DNA of 58,111 bases from Klebsormidium nitens. Its lineage: Eukaryota; Streptophyta; Klebsormidiophyceae; Klebsormidiales; Klebsormidiaceae. Both the position numbers and the translations under genes were made by a program. Every line of letters starts with the position of its first letter. Position 1 is the first letter of the stretch. The notes under the pieces were generated by a model, which was given only the letters and a program-made list of their open reading frames with translations, did not search any database and was not told where the DNA came from. Of this stretch, positions 45,883 to 58,111 are shown piece by piece. The stretch lies in assembly GCA_000708835.1 (NCBI GenBank), contig DF237509.1, positions 1 through 58,111 of the forward strand, read 5' to 3'.

Positions 45883-48800
45883 ATGGCTCCCCGCCGAAGC
45901 GGCAAGCAGGGCGGCGCCAAGGCGGGCAAGTCGCAGCAGGTGAGCGTGGCGGTGGAGGGGGAGGAGCAGCTGCAGGAGGAGCTGGCGGGCATGCGCCTGG
46001 AGGACAAGGCGCCAAAGCGTACCACCCCCCATGAGGCACCCAAGAGCAGTGCCAGCAGCTCCAAAGGCCCCCATGGCGGCCTAGTGGGAAAGGCCAGGCT
46101 GCAGGCGGCCTTCTACCCCAAGTTTGAGAATGAGTCATCAGACCAGGCGGTAGGCTCTCAAAACATTGCATGGGATGTAATGGTGCTCTCGTTCTCATCA
46201 GCCTGCTTTAAGTTACTGCATCTGGGTCACTCAGAGCTGGAAAGGGTTGATCATGAAGGGGAAGCCCCTGAAGCTCTGGATGCTCTCAGATAGTAGAGAC
46301 TGTGCTAGACAAGCAGGAGTAACCTTAGATGGTATCACGGTAGCGTCAATGCTGTGGGCTTTGACATCAATTCCGTTGATGGCTGCTACAGCTGCATACC
46401 CTGCTGTCTCAATCCCCTGAGTACACTACCTTCTCTCAGACTGTTCCCTGCTCCTTTGACCTTCCCCCTCTCATCTGCGCTCACAGCGCTGCGTTTCCCT
46501 CCAGGTGCGTGACCGCATGCTGGCCATTGTGGCTGCTGGGAAGGGCGTGCTGGAGGTGTCCCAGAAGCACTCGGGGAGCCTGTTCATGTGGTCGGGGGGC
46601 AGCCGCGGCTTCGCCAAGAACAGCTGGGGCAACGAGTACACCGCAGTGGGCCTGTTTGTGGTGGCGCGCACGCTGCGGGACGCGTGGGGCGCCCAGGCAG
46701 ACACCAAGATGCAGGAGCTCAACCAGCTGCTGCAGGTGACGCGCACATGAAGTCGAAGTTATTATTATTCTTCATCTCCTACCATACAAATCATAGGGGC
46801 ATTGCAACTCCAACCGGTTTTCACTTGCTATCATCTGGTCATTGTGGCATCTGCAACTCCAACGTCTTACAACAGCAGCTCCAGGACAAGCCAAGTCCTG
46901 AGTCCTGGTTTAGAAACATCACCCAGCAGGAGGCCCCAAAAAGTTCCGCCTCAGGCTGAGTGGTGGGCGGTGCTCGGTGCAGGCGCGCAACCTGTGTGTT
47001 GCCATGGAGCTGGTGACGGCGGTGCTGGGGGACCACGGGCAGCGGCCCAAGCAGGACTACGTGGTCATCACCGCCATCTCCGAGCTGGGAGGGGGTGTGC
47101 AACCCCGCTTCTGGGCCACCCCCCAGATCGTGGAGTTTTGCCGGCAGTGGCGGCTGCCGACCAACCAGTACTGGCTGTTTGCCAGCACGCAGTCCGCCGG
47201 CACGTACTTTGAGATCTTTGACATGATCGGGGAGGAGGGCACCGCCAGCGAGGTCACGGAGAGCATGGACAAGATTGCCGACGTTGCAGTGCCACGTGAG
47301 AGACCCGCCACCCCCAGCAATTGCTCATCCTTTTAACCAATTCTGTTGGCAACTCCTCTACTCCAACCCTGCCATGCAGTGTTTCGTCAGAGTCAGAGTC
47401 CATGACTCCTGCCAAAATGTTGAGGGTTTCGCCATCCTTGGATTCTGATGGAGGCGGTCGATGAATTGTAGGGAAGCTTGACAAGGCTGAGAATGGAAAG
47501 CTCCAAAGTACAAAACTCTGAACAGTGAGCCTGCTTAAGGGTTATTGTGTAGCCCATGGTGGTTATCTGGGTCCAGACCGCAGTCAGACAAGAGACCCTT
47601 TACAATATCTGCTGTATCTCATTCCGCCTGCGTGGTGCTTGCAGCTACTGTGGACCACCGCGTGGTGCAGGGCGAGATCCTGGAGGGGCTGGTGGTGCGC
47701 CTAGTAAGCCCGCGCAGTGTGGACCAGCTGCGCCGCGTCATCCACGACCACCCGCTGCCCGACGCCCCCCCGGCGGCGGGGAAGGGCAGGAGCCTGCGGG
47801 ACATCTACGGGGACGCCAGCTTGAAGGAGAAGCAGGTGGGGCGAGCATAAGGCTGAAGAAATCTGGCCAGCCAGGCTGTATAGGGAAGTACATAGGGAGG
47901 TACATGCGAGGGCTGTGAAAGCGAACCCGGACTTGCCTTATCTGCATCTGCCATGGATTCTCTATCCGCAACAAGGTCAAACCCGGCAAGGACGCAATCA
48001 CGATACTGCTGTAATTCAGACTCTTGAAATAGTTGCGGGTCCAACCAGATTGCTGAATATCTCTCAATTTGTTCTTGAGCTGCGCATGCGTGCTGATTCC
48101 GTCTCTGTGCACGGTGCAGCGGTTGGAGGCCCTGCTGGCGGCGTGTGGGCCGCACATGGTGCCCAGCCCGCACGACTGGGACGACTCCTCTTACGACCAC
48201 ACCACCGACGCGCGCGCGACGGTGCCTGAGACCAACGCTTTCAAGACCTTCCTTTCGGCCCGCCCCGCTGACTACACAACCACAAAACTCCAGGTGAGAG
48301 AAGCTAGCCACCCTGCCAAACGCCCCACCTTATTCAGGATAAAACGAAACACCACCTTGCTTGACGTGCGGCAAGCAGTATATTGCCGGAGGCGAAATGC
48401 CAGCCAAATGCATATTCGCTTGTTTTGTATTGCAAACAGGCTTGGTCGATGTGAACTCATTTTCAGCATATTGTCAGTCAACAGGTCGCACTTGTGGGCC
48501 GCATACACAGCTCGCAGTGTTGTAAGCGAAGTTTTTCTCAGCGAGTTCGTTATGTCTTTCGTCGTCCGTTTGAGCCTTCTCCATGGTCGCAAATCAATGG
48601 TTGAGACGGTCACGAAAGGTCGGGAGCACGGTGTAGTCGACATACTGTTTGAGGACTGAGAAGCGCTGGCACTGAGCCACATGGTCCCTGCTAGTTGCCT
48701 CCCTTGCCACGAAGTGGCAAACACTGAAACCATTCGTTCACGGTGTCCATTCGTACCCTTCGTGATTCAGAAGGCTCCAGTTTCGTCCTGCATATGGGCC

Positions 48801-51800
48801 GTCGAACGCATTCAGACGCGCCCTTTCCCTCCAAGGTGCACTGCTGGCCGCCCCCGGGGGTTTGACGGGTTGCTGGTGTAATGTGTGTGCAGGAAGTGTT
48901 CCAAGTGGTGCAGGGCCGCCGAATGCGCGTGCGCTTCAAGGCGAAGACCCGCCCGCTGGAGGAGGACGTCCCGGGCACCCCGGCCGGCAGCTTCGTGCTC
49001 ACAGTGCACGTGCTGCAGGACAGCGTCTTCACCAAGTATCAGTCCGAAATGAGGTGGGCGCGCCGCTGAGGGAAGGGGCAGTGGGAGAAACCAAGATGCT
49101 GTCATATGTTCTCTTCAGTGCCATACCTAGAGGTTTAAAGTTCGAGACGTCGGCTTTAGCAGGAAGGCGTCGTTGCTTCGTGAGAAACTTCGGCAGCACG
49201 AACCGGACCTCGCATGATCCGTGCCCACAGCTCTCAATGGGATTCTCGTGCGTTACCTCTTCAGCTGTGCAACAGCACATGAGCTTTTCGACGGAAGGGC
49301 TGGCTCCTTGAGCCGTCATGCTCGGCGGCGTCCTTCCGCCTTTGCCCTGCCCCCTGTCGCGCCGCCCTGACGCGCTTGCTGTGCTGTGCAGGAAGCACGC
49401 GGACCTGTGGCCGCTGTACCGGGGCTTCTTTGTGGACATCACGCTCTGGGAGCCGCAACATACACCGCCCACTTTCAGCACGGCCAGCGGACCGCCAACC
49501 GACGAGGTGTGGGGCAAGCCCCGCCCAGGCCTGAGCGGTCTGTTTGATGCTTCCAAGCAGTCGCTTCAGAGATCACTAGCAGATGTCTTCTAAGATCCTT
49601 GAGTAGGCCTTATTAACGTCTGAGACGATTTCGATTGGGGCCATCGACGTAAATATTGTTTTCCAGCCGTCCACTTTCTATCATCACCGTGTAATACTCT
49701 TGCTCGCGCTGACGGCCGTCGATTGTTGCCACCGTTGACTGGCCGTGTCGTTATGGCGCAGGCCGGCACGTCCGGCGCTGGCGGCGCGGGGGTGGCGGAG
49801 GACGCAGTGGAGCCACTGATGCTGAAGATGAAGTTTTTACCGTACAAGCTGCGCACGTTCATGATCCGCAACGGCATCTCGAACCTCTTCAACAAGGGCA
49901 AGGCCGACTACAAGGCCTACATCCAAAGGTGAGCCCGCAGAAAATCTGGGAGAGCTTCAGAAGGAGCGAGCGCACCCGGAAAACCTGGACGGGTTACGAA
50001 TCATTGTGGACAGAGGGTAGCGCACGATGTGCAGCTTCATTCGCCTTTCGATGAGGCACCTGGATTTCGTAAACAAGCAAACATATGTGGAACGTGTCAA
50101 AAGGAGATGGGGCATTATCAATTCTTCGCTTGTTGCAGTTATCCGTGTGAGCAGAACGATCGCTGGGTAAGCGATTTGGAGCCGGGCAATGTGTGGCTAT
50201 GCTGGATTCTTCGAATCTTGATCCGCCTCACGTGCGCGTCCAGCGCAGCCGCCGGCAGCCCACTTTGGCAGCTGTATTCAGTCACATCTACTTCATTAGT
50301 TCGTCCATGACCTGCCCATTGGCTCGGCAAACTCTACGCCCGCTTCGTCAATACCTTTTGCAGGCAGATCCGCAATTGGGGCCACACCCCCGAGAAGGCC
50401 CGAGAGATTCAGGCGTTTGCGGCGGCGTGGGCGGACTACATTTTGAAGAAGCGCGGCGCGGCAAACAAGCTGCCCGACTCATCGTACCTCACCGAGGCGG
50501 AGCCCTTCCTGGCGGCGTACATGCAGAGAGGGGAGGCTGAGCGCAGGCTGGTCGGCGCCGCTGACGTCAGCACCGTGGGGGTGACGTACGGGCACGTGCC
50601 CAGCGCGCTGGCGGAAGAACTGGAGGACCACAAGGACGAAGTGGTGCGCGCGGGGACGGCCGTGGAGGCGGGTGAGGGCGAACGGTTTCCATTAAAATGA
50701 TCGACGTGCAAGCGGATTTGCACCGAGTCCCGACTCAAACCGTGTGTGGATCGTTCTTAGCCGCAGGTACTTGTGATACCTGCTTTCTTAAAGGGATTGT
50801 AGGGCGACTTTCTTGGCGACTTAATGCATCATGCATTGGTTTGCTACTCGATTCTGTCCTTGATCATGTCGCTGATCTGACTGGCCGCTCACACGTTTGC
50901 TGTGCTTGCAGGCGACGACGAGGCGTCGACGTCAGGGTCCGTAGCCGTCCCCCCCCGCGAGGTGATCATCTTCTTCCCCGGCATGCCCGGCTGTGCCAAG
51001 AGCGCGCTCTGCAAGCACCTCCTCGGGACGGACCTCGAACGGCCCAAGGTAAGCAACCAATTGCGCTTCCCGGGTCACGCTACCACTGGCTTAAACCGCG
51101 GCGACTCACCGTTTCGTAATTTTGTTCGTTATTTGTTCGTTTGGCAAGAGTTTCCTGCAGCAGTATACTGTACGCCGCACGAATCGAAGACGTCTTGCTA
51201 CGCTCGTTTGGAAGAAGCCCTATGGATTGTAATAATGATTGAAGTTGCACATTGACTTTCTTTCGCCCGCCTTGCATATATGAGGGGCAGCCCGGATCCA
51301 TGCAGAGCGCACCTGCCGTTCCCCATGCGTGCTCGATCGTAATCCCGCCCGCCCTCTCTGGCTGCAGCTGAGCGTGCCTGCGCGTGCCTGGAGCAGCGGC
51401 AAGCGCGTGGCCAGCATGATGGGCGACCTGACGCAGGGCAAGTACTGGAAGCTGTTCGCCACGGAGAAGAACAAGGCGCCGGGCGTGGTGGCGGTGGCGG
51501 ACAAGAACGCGCCCAACCGCGAGGTGTGGGACGCCGTGGAGGACCTGTGCACGCAGAGCGGCGCGCTCGCGGTGCCCGTCGTGCCCGACTCGGACGGTAC
51601 GGACACCAACCCGTACGCGCTGGACACGCTCGCCGTGTTCGCGCAGCGCGTGCTCGCGCGGGAGGGCCACCCAGGGAAGCTCGACAAGAACTCGCCCAAC
51701 GCGGGGTGAGCCTAGGACCGAGAGGATGTTGGGCACGGGCATGCAATCAACATGTACGTCATGTGCTGTGTGCATGGCGAAAGGCCCAGGTCCCTGCGCA

Positions 51801-53426
51801 AAGGAGGCCACTCGAAATGTTCAAAGCCAAGGTTTCCCTGCCGTTTGCTTCGCTTCCTCCGGCGGGAGGCCTTTTGCCCTAGAGCTTCTCACAGAGTGCA
51901 TATTCATGGGGATGCTTGCTGCAGCCTTCAGTGAATGATGTGTTATGAAGGAACTGCCGAATCGCAACTCTTTCTGGGCCGTATTCCGCCCAGGTACGTG
52001 ATGCTGCTGTTCTACAACTTGTACGAGGGCAACAGCCGCGCCGAGTTCGAATCGGAGCTGCTCTCGCGCTTCGGCACGCTGGTCCGCATGCCCGTACTGC
52101 GCCCGGGGCGGCCCCCCCTGCCGCCCGCGCTGGAGGCGGTGCTAGAGGAGGGCCTCGAGCACTATGCGGCGCACGCGGCCAAGTTCGGCAAGTGGAAGAG
52201 CAGCACCGACGTCAAGGGCGAGCCGCGCGCCAAGTGGGATGCCTGGGAGGCCAAGCTGCGCGCCGCGCTCGAGGAACACGCCGACTACCTGCAACAGATC
52301 CAGGTCAGCGGCGCGGGAAGGCTCTCTCAGCCCGCACGTTGAGCCATCTTAGACGGTCACTTCCGGCGCATGATCGCAAAGTGCTGTTGTGCGAATGATA
52401 AGGTTGCCAACAGAGTGTGCCTTGTGGCTCATCTTCCGTTCTTTGCGCCTGCAGGTTCCGTTTGCGGAGGCAGTGTCGGCAGTGGAGTCGCAGCTGACGT
52501 CCGTCCTCGCCGGCCACTACACCCCCCCGGAGCCCACCGGGCGGTCCGAGCGGGTGACTGCCAGCAACAAGACGCGGGCCGTCACATTTGCAGCGGTCAA
52601 GGTGCCGCGGGAACAAATCGTTGAGGCGACCGAAAAGGTGGGCACCAGCAGTTCTAGGGATTTACCCAGGGATCGAATGAAAGATGGAAATGGTGTTCAG
52701 CTTGGGGGGGGCAGCGCTCTCAAGATTTGCAACGCTCTGAAAAGATTTGCGTGCCTTTCCTTTGTGCAGAGTTATAGATCGGGGCTACGTGTGTGATCCT
52801 CACCTCTGACTGCCTCCCTACTTGTTTTTGCGACGCGCAGCTGGCCCAGGAGCAGCCTGCGGTGGCGTCCTTCTTAGCGGGCAAGACCCTGGAGAACCGC
52901 CCCGCTCACGTGACCCTGGCGCACAAGGCGACTCACGGCAGCGCCGCAGTGGCGGGCTTCGGGCGGCTAGTCGGGACGAAGGTGGACGTGCGGCTCACGG
53001 CGTTCTACTTCAGCGACAAGCTGGCGGCTTGGGAGGCGGACTGGGAGCAGGAGCTCAAGGAGCGAGGGGTAGCCAGCCAAAATGCGTTCTGGCACATCAC
53101 GGTGAGGCACCGGCCATGACTCAGCAAGCCTGTGTTCACTTGACACTCTCGCGAAGGCGTTCGGCTGCTGTCTGTGGGGACAAGGCAGACCGTAGCTGGG
53201 TGCGTTCCCTTTGAGGCACCTGACGCAGAATTGAGGGTGGCGCCTTGCTTGACTCGACCGGGAACGGGATCTGATCAGTGCACTTGTACCAATGCAGACC
53301 TTCACGGGACACGGGATGAAGGCCAAGGACGCGAATCAGTTGCACTGTCTTGCATCGGAAGGACAAGCGACAAAAGTGGAGTTGGGCACGCCCATATCCG
53401 TCGAGGGGACGGTCTGTTTAATGTGA
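45883..53426 (+). CDS. RLG1: Plant-type tRNA ligase (ligase, kinase, cyclic phosphodiesterase)
   Basis: Joins tRNA halves after intron excision; the plant homologue also splices bZIP60 mRNA in the unfolded protein response. Fifteen exons: 45883-46149, 46505-46735, 46983-47295, 47645-47835, 48120-48293, 48893-49053, 49392-49506, 49762-49928, 50364-50671, 50912-51048, 51368-51705, 51994-52303, 52455-52637, 52841-53101, 53298-53426. They give 1094 residues, about the Arabidopsis length. The adenylyltransferase domain has KHSGSLFMWSGG and AKNSWGNEYTAVG, with Lys127 the likely nucleophile, then CVAMELVTAVLGDHGQRPK. The kinase P-loop is GMPGCAKS (about 666-673), followed by MMGDLTQGKYW and VADKNAPNREVW. 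The C-terminal phosphodiesterase has HVT (about 988) and HIT (about 1050). The exon 7 donor (GAG|GTGTGG) is the least certain junction; the frame would otherwise run to a stop at 49593. Confidence 0.95.
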
Positions 53427-55139
53427 ACCACAACCGAACCGTTAAAGAGTTGGGCACTAAGTAAGAGAAGGCTTTCCAACCTCACAAGGTGGAGCTTCAT
53501 ACAGTTTATGTCCCTGTTTTCGTTATTTCAGGACTTTCAAGAGTCGTGTTCTTCTTCGTACGATGTCTTGCTGGGTAGAGGCGACTTGACCGTCTTGTAT
53601 ACCTCAAGGCGCTGCTCGATGGTGGGCAGGGACCCTTCTTGCTCATGCACGAGCTGTGCAACCGTACGACATGGATTACCCAGCTTTCCATGCTCTTTAT
53701 ATACAAAGCATGTGAGATGGTCTTGAGGTGTAAATATCCGAATGAACAGCATGTTCCACACATGTTTACTGCAATAACACGGGTCCAAGAATCATTAGTG
53801 TTTGGCCTGCCGATTCCAGGAAACCGTTGAGTTCATTGAGACCTGTTGGATTCTTTTGATAAATCCGCATGGCGTTTCATGTAAAGAATTGCCGCACTAG
53901 CATCGTATGTCCATTTACTCGCACGCTCTGGCCCTCACCCGGCATGACCTGAGCAAACAATGCGAAGCCTCAGGCTGCACTCCACCATGTGGCGTCCCGG
54001 GTAAAACTGAGGCTGACTCGTGATTAACGATCCTCAGAAATGACGCGCACGTCTGGCCCTAGAATGGGAGCGGCCTAGGCCTTACTGGGTACCGTACGGC
54101 CAACAGAACATTTTTGGTCATTCGAGCCATTGGGAGTTTAGCACTTAGAGGGACTCAAGGTGTGTCTGCCGATCTCACTCTTTCGATCATGTCCCAATCG
54201 ATTCTCTGAGAGGTTCAATTGTTCTAATGCTGCGGGTTTGGACTAAAGTTGGGCCGGACCTGCAAGGGGTGCATGAATACTCTCTTGGTACTTTCTTTCC
54301 GACGATCTGCTGATGAGTTCTCAAGACAGTGGCAATCTGCCTCGACGCGAAAGCGCCGCAGGCTCCGGCTCGACGTTGAGCCTGACGGGTAACGGATTCG
54401 GAATGGAATGTCTTGTTTCTCTTCATGTCAAACTGAATGCACATGTCGAGTATGTCGGTGATGGTCTCTTTTCAAATACCATACGCCATAGCCAGATAGG
54501 CCATTTGTGTGCCATGTTCTTATGGCACAAGGATGGCACACAAATGATGTTGATTGAGTTCGTGAATCTATGCCAGCCAGCTAGTATATTATACATTATA
54601 AGCACTACCCTGGCCTTGGAGCCGGACCCGAGCCGGACCTGGAGCCCACCTGGAGCCCAGTGGTGATGCGCATGGCCGGCCTGCTCAGGATGCCCGCGGT
54701 CGGCCCGGCGGCCGCCACTCTGTTCCGCACGCGCGCTGACGCCCGCTTGAAGAAACACAGATCGAATACGGTAGGTCCGCGTACTGAGTCTTGCTTGAAG
54801 GTGCGAGGGGGTTTTCGAGGGGGTTGCTGCAAGTGGATCAAGCTCAACAATGCACGGTCACGATCTGTTCCTGCCTCCACCTGGGATTCTTTCGTGGAAG
54901 GACCCTTGCGATTGGCTCCCTGACTCCACCCATATCCAAAAACTGGGCCTAATGGGGGGTTCGCTTGAAATATTGTTTTTGCCCCCCTCACCAAGATTTC
55001 CCCTTGCTTGGCGAGGAAGACGACGTTCCGTTCTCTTTGCTGCATTGCGCGTTGGAAGCACGGATTGAGCTTGCATTGCTGCAAAACAAGGAATTGTATC
55101 ACCTGCAAGAGCGATTTCAGGGAAGATTCTACAGGCGCC
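53427..55139. other. Intergenic region between tRNA ligase and Lhca3
   Basis: About 1.7 kb without recognisable exons. It should contain the ligase 3' UTR and the Lhca3 promoter and leader. A short GC-rich tract at 54618-54660 has imperfect duplications of GAGCCGGACC and CTGGAGCCCA. TATA-like tracts near 54584-54600 are more than 500 bases from the start codon, so I do not call a promoter. Confidence 0.5.
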
Positions 55140-57534
55140 ATGGCTCAATCTGCTGCTGTCGCTTCTCGGGCTACCGTGCAGTTGTCCGTGGCTGCGGCCC
55201 GGTCCGGCGCAGCGAGCAGCAGCTTCAAGGGAACCGCTCTCCCAGCGATCCCGCAGCTTGGATCATGCGCAAGGAAGAGCGTAGTGGTTAGGGCCACGGC
55301 GGACAAGCCTGCCAAGGTGGGAACTCAGTGCAAGGGCTCTAAATCAAGCCTTTATCGGTCTGCAATAGCGCGTCTGTGCACATTGATACTGGGCATTGGG
55401 GTCTGGTTCAGCAGCATTGCCGGTCTACAATGGGGCATGCTGGTGCTCAGCAAACAGACAATGAGCGTGGAAGGCAGCAGAATCAGGCGATGGGGCCAAC
55501 TCATGGGGCAGCGGCCAGGCAGGATGAACCTAAGCAAATACTCTTGTCAAAGCAAAGAGCAATGGTATGAAAAGGCATGATGCAAAGATGTCCTCTGGTC
55601 CACGCCGACAGGACAGTTTCTCACTTTGCCTGTCTGTGTGGCAGGTTGAGAGGGACACCAAGGGCCTCTTCTTCCCCTCCAAGCAGTCTCTGGCTTACCT
55701 TGACGGGACTCTTCCCGGTGACAAAGGTACGCTGTAAGCTTTGCCAGCTGCCATTGCTTCTTGTCCCAACTCCTAATGTCAATGTGCCTGCCTTGAATAA
55801 GCTCAATTCATGGTATCTGCTCTGATGCTAATGAGAACTCTCTGTTGCTTCAGGATTTGACCCTCTGGGCCTCCTTGACCCTGAGGGCGACGGCGGTTTC
55901 CTCAACTCTGAATGGCTTCCCTATGCCGGTGAGAAGCAGGGCCACTCTCATCAGATCGATCTGCATTCTTACATATGTTCAACATGGTATCCCACACCGC
56001 CTTTGATCGGCTTGGTGTAGACATTTGCCCCTCACAGTTGACGCCGAAAGCTCTTTATGTGGAGAAGATGCTCGAGGAAGACAGAGACAATGTTGCTGTG
56101 GTTGGAAAGAACCGGCATCTGAGCCCTAGAATAGTTTGTCTTCTGCTGAGAATGAAGACCTTTTAGGGACTAGTGCAGCCTTCATGGCAGTACGCCAGTT
56201 GTACAGGAACTGATCTCCTTGGCTTTTTGTGTTGCAGAGATCATCAACGGCAGGTAAGGGATCCAGTAAAGTGCGGGATGATGGATGCTTCCATCAGCAA
56301 TGGTGCGAGGATACTGTGGTGTGCAGATTTAATAAAACTTTTTGTGGAAGGGTTTATTTGTTCTATAACGGGCATCCAAGTTTTATGTGCCGGATGCCAA
56401 GAGTGCCTTTTTGCAGCACCTGTCAAGGAGTTGCTGAGCAGCGGTGTTCGCCCTTATCTGACAAGTGATGATACAGGTTTGCCATGCTCGGCGCCGCTGG
56501 CATGATCGCACCGGAGGTTTTGGGCAAGATGGGCCTAATCCCGGCCAAGACTGCTCTCCCGTGGTTCAAGTCGGTAAGTCTGTTCTTCGAGACAGTGAAA
56601 ACTGTGAAGTACACATATATTCAATGACATAGTACTTAGGAGGTGGAGCTGAATTTCTGCACAAATTAAGTCCTTGAGGTCGCGAGGCTTGGCTGCTGGA
56701 CCCTGACATGGTCCAATGTCTGTTTGTATCCAGGGTGTCTTCCCCCCTGCTGGTGACTACAGCTACTGGGCAGACTCGTACACCCTGTTCGGTCTTGAGT
56801 TGGTCCTTATGGCCTTCGCTGAGCACAAGAGGTGAGATACGAGGAAAACATGGTGCTTTTTGCGTCTTTGCAATGCGATATGTAGATGACCTGGAGTATC
56901 CGACACTCTCCAGGCTCTATTTCTCAATCACCCTCCACCTCCTGTTTGCTGTAATGTACCAGGTCTGGGCATTCTTAGCTCCCATTGACTCGTTTCGCGG
57001 TCCCTCCCAGGCTGGCTGACTACAGGAAGCCCGGCAGCCAGGGCAAGGTCTTCTTCCTGGGTATGGAGAAGTTTCTTGGCGGCTCCGGCGAGCCTGCCTA
57101 CCCCGGAGGCCCTTTCTTCAACTTTGCTGGGTTTGGAAAGGATGAGAAGTCAAAGAAGGATCTGAGGGACAAGGAGCTGGAGAACGGCAGGCTGGCGTAA
57201 GTCAACTGATAGTTTTGGCAGTTCGCTTATCTCACATGCTTTGTGCTCGCTCATGTTAGCAATCGTTCGCTTTTGTGGTGGACCTGCGCACCGACTGCGC
57301 ACAGTGACCTGCGCACTGACTGCAGATTGTCACGGACAAATCTCTGGTGGGAAGAGTTTGGGAGGTTTCAACTGAAGCAATTGAACTTGCATCTGCAGGA
57401 TGCTCGCTGTGCTTGGGTACTTCGTTCAGGGCATCTCCACCGGAAAGGGGCCTTTCGAAAACCTGCTAGATCACTTGAGCTCACCAACCGCAAACAACAT
57501 CCTCACCACGTGGGGAACTCCCCCCGGTCTATAG
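55140..57534 (+). CDS. LHCA3: Photosystem I light-harvesting chlorophyll a/b protein, Lhca3 type
   Basis: Thylakoid antenna protein that binds chlorophyll and carotenoid and feeds photosystem I. Eight exons: 55140-55316, 55645-55726, 55854-55928, 56238-56253, 56477-56573, 56734-56831, 57011-57196, 57399-57534. They give 288 residues in frame. The first 50 or so residues (Ala/Ser/Arg-rich) form a chloroplast transit peptide. The mature part has SQ-type [20 protein letters not shown], helix B with [14 protein letters not shown] (about 112-125), a middle helix ending AFAEHKRL, and helix A with [16 protein letters not shown] (about 237-252). Asn115 replaces the usual His as the helix-B chlorophyll ligand, a feature of the far-red-absorbing Lhca3/Lhca4 proteins. 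[18 protein letters not shown] and the LLDHLSSP end fit Lhca3 best. Exon 4 is only 16 bases. A TGTAA lies at 57588-57592 after the stop and may be a poly(A) signal. Confidence 0.96.
57281..57322 (+). repeat. Two-copy direct repeat in the last Lhca3 intron
   Basis: An 18-base unit (GACCTGCGCACYGACTGC) lies at 57281-57298 and 57305-57322, with a 24-base period. The second copy ends in GACTGCAG, a decoy acceptor 75 bases before the real one (ATCTGCAG at 57391-57398). Confidence 0.75.
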
Positions 57535-58111
57535 ATAGTGAGAGCCGTGCAAGCGTATGAACAACTGTGTTGAAAGCTGCAGCCCATTGTAAAGTCATTC
57601 GGCTGCTTGCCCATCCAACTGTACAATTTGACTGACTTAAACGGCACCGGTCCGCCGTGCGCATACAAGATGTCTCTTTGGACGCTCGGCAGTTTGTGTT
57701 TGAGCTAGAGGTTTCCATTTCTCGGAGTTGCATGTTGGGCAACAATAATTGAAGGCATAGCTGAGCCGTTAGTTTCAACACCTGCCAGCTCGTCGCGCGT
57801 GAATCAAAGCTGCTGCTGATACGTGCACAGTGTTCGGTCAGTCAAATACGAACAGGGCTTGAATGCATGTGACCCGGGCCTAGGCTTGCAAAGGGCAGTT
57901 CCACGGATTACCAAGTCTTCAGGCTCATTCGGAGTCCCAGATTATATGTTATGCTCATCTGAGTTTCAATTGGATGTTAAACTTGTTTGGTCTGGCCTCG
58001 ATGCTAAGGAAATAGAGCCCCTCTTGTTCGTACATTCGCAAGTAAAACCATGATGTCCTCTTCTCACAAGCCCGTACCCATCAAAGGCATGGGGCTGCCC
58101 TGTCGTAGGGA
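57535..58111. other. Right-edge stretch after Lhca3
   Basis: It holds the Lhca3 3' UTR and beyond. I see no exon, RNA gene or repeat before the window ends. Confidence 0.55.

Noticed and set aside
1-58111. A bacterial-style defence system, CRISPR array or viral insertion
   Set aside because: No spaced direct-repeat array, no operon-like gene runs and no viral or mobile-element protein were found; all recognised genes are intron-rich nuclear genes.

Overview
This window reads as nuclear DNA of a green plant-lineage eukaryote, most likely a streptophyte alga; Klebsormidiophyceae is my best guess. The genes are densely interrupted by spliceosomal introns with GT donors and typically TGCAG or GTGCAG acceptors. 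The exons are GC-rich and the flanks are more AT-rich. Three genes carry the lineage signal: a light-harvesting protein of the Lhca3 type, a plant-type three-domain tRNA ligase, and a MIKC-type MADS gene, a class known only from streptophytes. I read no bacterial, viral or organellar genes.

Layout by position: B-type cyclin (-, 3468-6957); U1 snRNP 70K (+, 8411-11786); MIKC MADS-box protein (+, 13608-17189); presequence protease PreP (-, 18614-24245); two MITE-like elements (24457-24913 and 25040-25310) in the divergent promoter region; LRR protein (+, 25548-28614); protein with four cyclic-nucleotide-binding-like domains (+, 31840-38585); SWC4/DMAP1 (-, 40888-44879); tRNA ligase (+, 45883-53426); Lhca3 (+, 55140-57534). 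Exons were joined by hand using homology, splice consensus and phase. Except for the CNB-domain gene, every model closes in frame from ATG to stop. The CNB-domain gene closes only if one C is added to a C8 run at 33525-33532, or if a 23-base intron is accepted there.

The genes are unrelated housekeeping functions (cell cycle, splicing, tRNA splicing, organelle proteolysis, chromatin, photosynthesis), not a cluster. Two divergent pairs (cyclin/U1-70K and SWC4/tRNA ligase) are separated by about 1-1.5 kb and may share promoter regions. PreP and the LRR gene are also divergent, with two inverted-repeat elements between them.

The least ordinary items are: the four-CNB-domain protein, which has a roughly 350-residue insertion inside domain 3, alternating Arg/Tyr in the phosphate-binding cassettes, shared intron positions and a GC-AG intron; an 86-bp perfect palindrome abutting a second 22-bp perfect palindrome at 2464-2571; the two MITE-like elements; and a possible alternative transit-peptide-like first exon on the tRNA ligase.
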